Source of the DNA: an uncultured Acholeplasmatales bacterium
GTDB lineage: Bacteria; Bacillota_I; Bacilli_A; ML615J-28; CAG-698
Direction: 5' to 3'
DNA: 35,860 nt
NCBI GenBank assembly: GCA_937877075.1
Contig: CALEGD010000106.1
Location: 1-35,860 of the forward strand
Positions 35,183 through 35,860 of the stretch are shown here, piece by piece. Every line of letters begins with the position of its first letter. Within the stretch, counting starts at the first letter, position 1. Below the pieces are notes generated by a model, which had not been told where the DNA came from, made no database searches, and saw only the letters and a list, made by a program, of their open reading frames with translations. A program made the position numbers and the translations under genes.

Positions 35183-35211
35183 ATTATACCCTTTTTTGTC
35201 ATAATATGCAA
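35183..35211 (-). promoter_or_regulatory. SigA-type promoter in the rhaB upstream gap
   Basis: On the minus strand: -35 TTGCAT (35211-35206), 17-bp spacer, -10 TATAAT (35188-35183). It would start transcription near 35176, toward the terminator at 35088-35119. Confidence 0.5.
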
Positions 35212-35294
35212 TCTCATGAATATGCCATTATTTGCTTATTTAAATAAAGTATTGATTAAAGCAAGGATTCTATTTTAAATTATTTTCATTAAGG

Positions 35295-35346
35295 AAATAA
35301 AAATGGAATGCTCTTTAACTGAATAATTTTATTAAAAAGCATTCCA
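35295..35346 (-). terminator. Rho-independent terminator of the Ig-repeat gene
   Basis: The arms TGGAATGCT (35304-35312) and AGCATTCCA (35338-35346) are perfect, extend inward by TTTAA/TTAAA after one mismatch, and are followed on the minus strand by TTTTTATTT. It lies 31 bp behind the Ig-repeat gene's stop. Confidence 0.85.
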
Positions 35347-35376
35347 CTATCCAAACTTTTTGTTTTGAAAACTCGT

Positions 35377-35860
35377 TTATTTTAAACGTCTTCTCACAAA
35401 AAACAAAACAACAAACATTGAGGAAAGAATTGATAGAAGGCTATTGATACTTAAACCAAGGCATCCTTTCTTAGCAGAAACACTGATACTGATAGTTGTT
35501 GAAAGATCTCCATAAGTTATCCTAACTACTTCATCTTCTAAAGCCAGGACTTCTTTATCAACAGTAAATTCTGTTAAGACTTCAGTAGAACCATCATTAT
35601 AAGTAGCTGTTACTACCATACCTGTTTTATCAAAGGTTTGTCCTTCAATATATTCTGTTTTATCTGGTTCTGTTGCACTTATACTTACGATTACTCTTTC
35701 AATTACTGTTATATCTACTTGAGTAGAAAACTTGCCATAAGTTATCATAACTACTTCATCTTCTAAAGCCAGGACTTCTTTATCAACAGTAAATTCTGTT
35801 ATGATTTCAGTAGAACCATCATTATAAGTAGCTGTTACTACCATACCTGTTTTATCAAAG
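35377..35860 (-). CDS. Surface protein with tandem Ig-like (Big_3-type) repeats and KGC tail, C-terminal part
   Basis: Only the last about 160 codons are in the window; the frame is open to the right edge, so the true start and any catalytic domain are outside. Visible are most of one and all of a second Ig-like repeat of the Big_3 type (EPDKTEYIEGQTFDKTGMVV, TYNDGSTEVLTEFTVD, EVVRITYGDLSTTI), with a 75-residue period. The protein ends with AKKGC, a hydrophobic helix of about 20 residues and VRRRLK, the same tail as four other surface proteins in this window. Big_3 domains usually serve as spacers or binding modules. A terminator follows, so this is a separate transcription unit from the rhamnose operon. 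Confidence 0.85.
   Translation of the reverse strand, partial: FDKTGMVVTATYNDGSTEIITEFTVDKEVLALEDEVVMITYGKFSTQVDITVIERVIVSISATEPDKTEYIEGQTFDKTGMVVTATYNDGSTEVLTEFTVDKEVLALEDEVVRITYGDLSTTISISVSAKKGCLGLSINSLLSILSSMFVVLFFVRRRLK
35510..35860. repeat. 225-bp tandem repeat encoding Ig-like domains
   Basis: The segment 35510-35635 recurs at 35735-35860, an offset of 225 bp (75 codons). I count three mismatches in the 126 aligned bases. The intervening part of the unit is more diverged. The second copy runs into the window edge, so more copies may follow. Confidence 0.85.

Larger units (their letters stand above)
34953..35376 (-). other. 424-bp regulatory gap between the Ig-repeat gene and rhaB
   Basis: Reading on the minus strand from right to left it contains the terminator of the Ig-repeat gene (35295-35346), about 80 bp of AT-rich DNA with nothing recognised (35212-35294), a promoter (35183-35211) followed by a 10-bp dyad (35151-35184), a second terminator (35088-35119), a cre-like box (35074-35083) and the rhaB promoter with flanking dyads (34978-35037). 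I found no protein-coding frame with a convincing start in it. Confidence 0.6.

Noticed and set aside
35151..35184. Dyad ATATAACTAA / TTAGTTATAT as a terminator
   Set aside because: Neither strand has a proper T-tract directly behind the stem, and one arm overlaps a good -10 hexamer, so an operator or RNA 5' structure is more plausible.
35041..35346. Several short palindromes suggesting a CRISPR array or repeat family
   Set aside because: The hairpins have different sequences and no regular spacing; each is explained as a terminator or promoter dyad.
34953..35376. Riboswitch or T-box in the rhaB upstream region
   Set aside because: No conserved T-box sequence or known riboswitch core can be recognised; only simple dyads and a terminator are seen.

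Overview
The window reads as a low-GC Gram-positive-type genome (Bacillota or a wall-less relative such as the Acholeplasma/Izemoplasma group). Evidence: AT-rich DNA, near-consensus SigA promoters, AGGAGG-type ribosome sites, many N-terminal lipoproteins, Bacillus-style carbohydrate ABC transporters without their own ATPase, and UGA used as a normal stop (for example at 3112, 5873 and 18300), which rules out the mycoplasma code. Taxonomy is inference. All 20 recognised genes are on the minus strand, so transcription runs from high to low coordinates.

Region A (1-9087): a GntR/UTRA repressor-type gene (8307-9038), then an operon reading 7942->1. It encodes a lipoprotein and two paralogues without signal peptides, all built on the same beta-propeller (DUF5005/DUF4185-like), followed by permease, solute-binding lipoprotein and permease genes of an ABC importer. 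The GntR promoter and the operon promoter share a box around the -35. The last gene is not normal: at 87-110 its frame passes from a permease into the C-terminal part of an acyl-CoA dehydrogenase, most likely an assembly chimera at the edge. This region is visibly richer in GC than the rest.

Region B (9131-35007): one long polysaccharide-utilisation locus read 34952->9187 and closed by a strong terminator at 9131-9185. In order of transcription: rhaB, rhaA, rhaD, an intracellular GH78 alpha-L-rhamnosidase, an LplB/LplC/LplA-type importer, a surface jelly-roll protein, a lipoprotein with PKD, discoidin and six-hairpin glycosidase domains, a GH65 disaccharide phosphorylase, a small surface jelly-roll protein, a giant discoidin/FIVAR surface protein, a surface TIM-barrel glycosidase-like protein with binding modules, and beta-phosphoglucomutase. 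Together they suggest that a rhamnose- and glucose-containing glycan is bound and cut at the surface, its oligosaccharides are imported, rhamnose is released by GH78, an alpha-glucosyl-rhamnose unit is phosphorolysed by GH65, beta-glucose-1-phosphate goes to glucose-6-phosphate, and rhamnose goes to DHAP plus lactaldehyde.

Region C (35008-35860): a regulatory gap of about 420 bp with dyads, an orphan promoter and two terminators, then the C-terminal end of a tandem Ig-repeat surface protein.

The most interesting system-level signal is a common C-terminal tail, [KR]GC + hydrophobic helix + RRR/RKK, on five surface proteins. It occurs only on proteins without an N-terminal lipobox and looks like an uncharacterised C-terminal sorting or anchoring signal.
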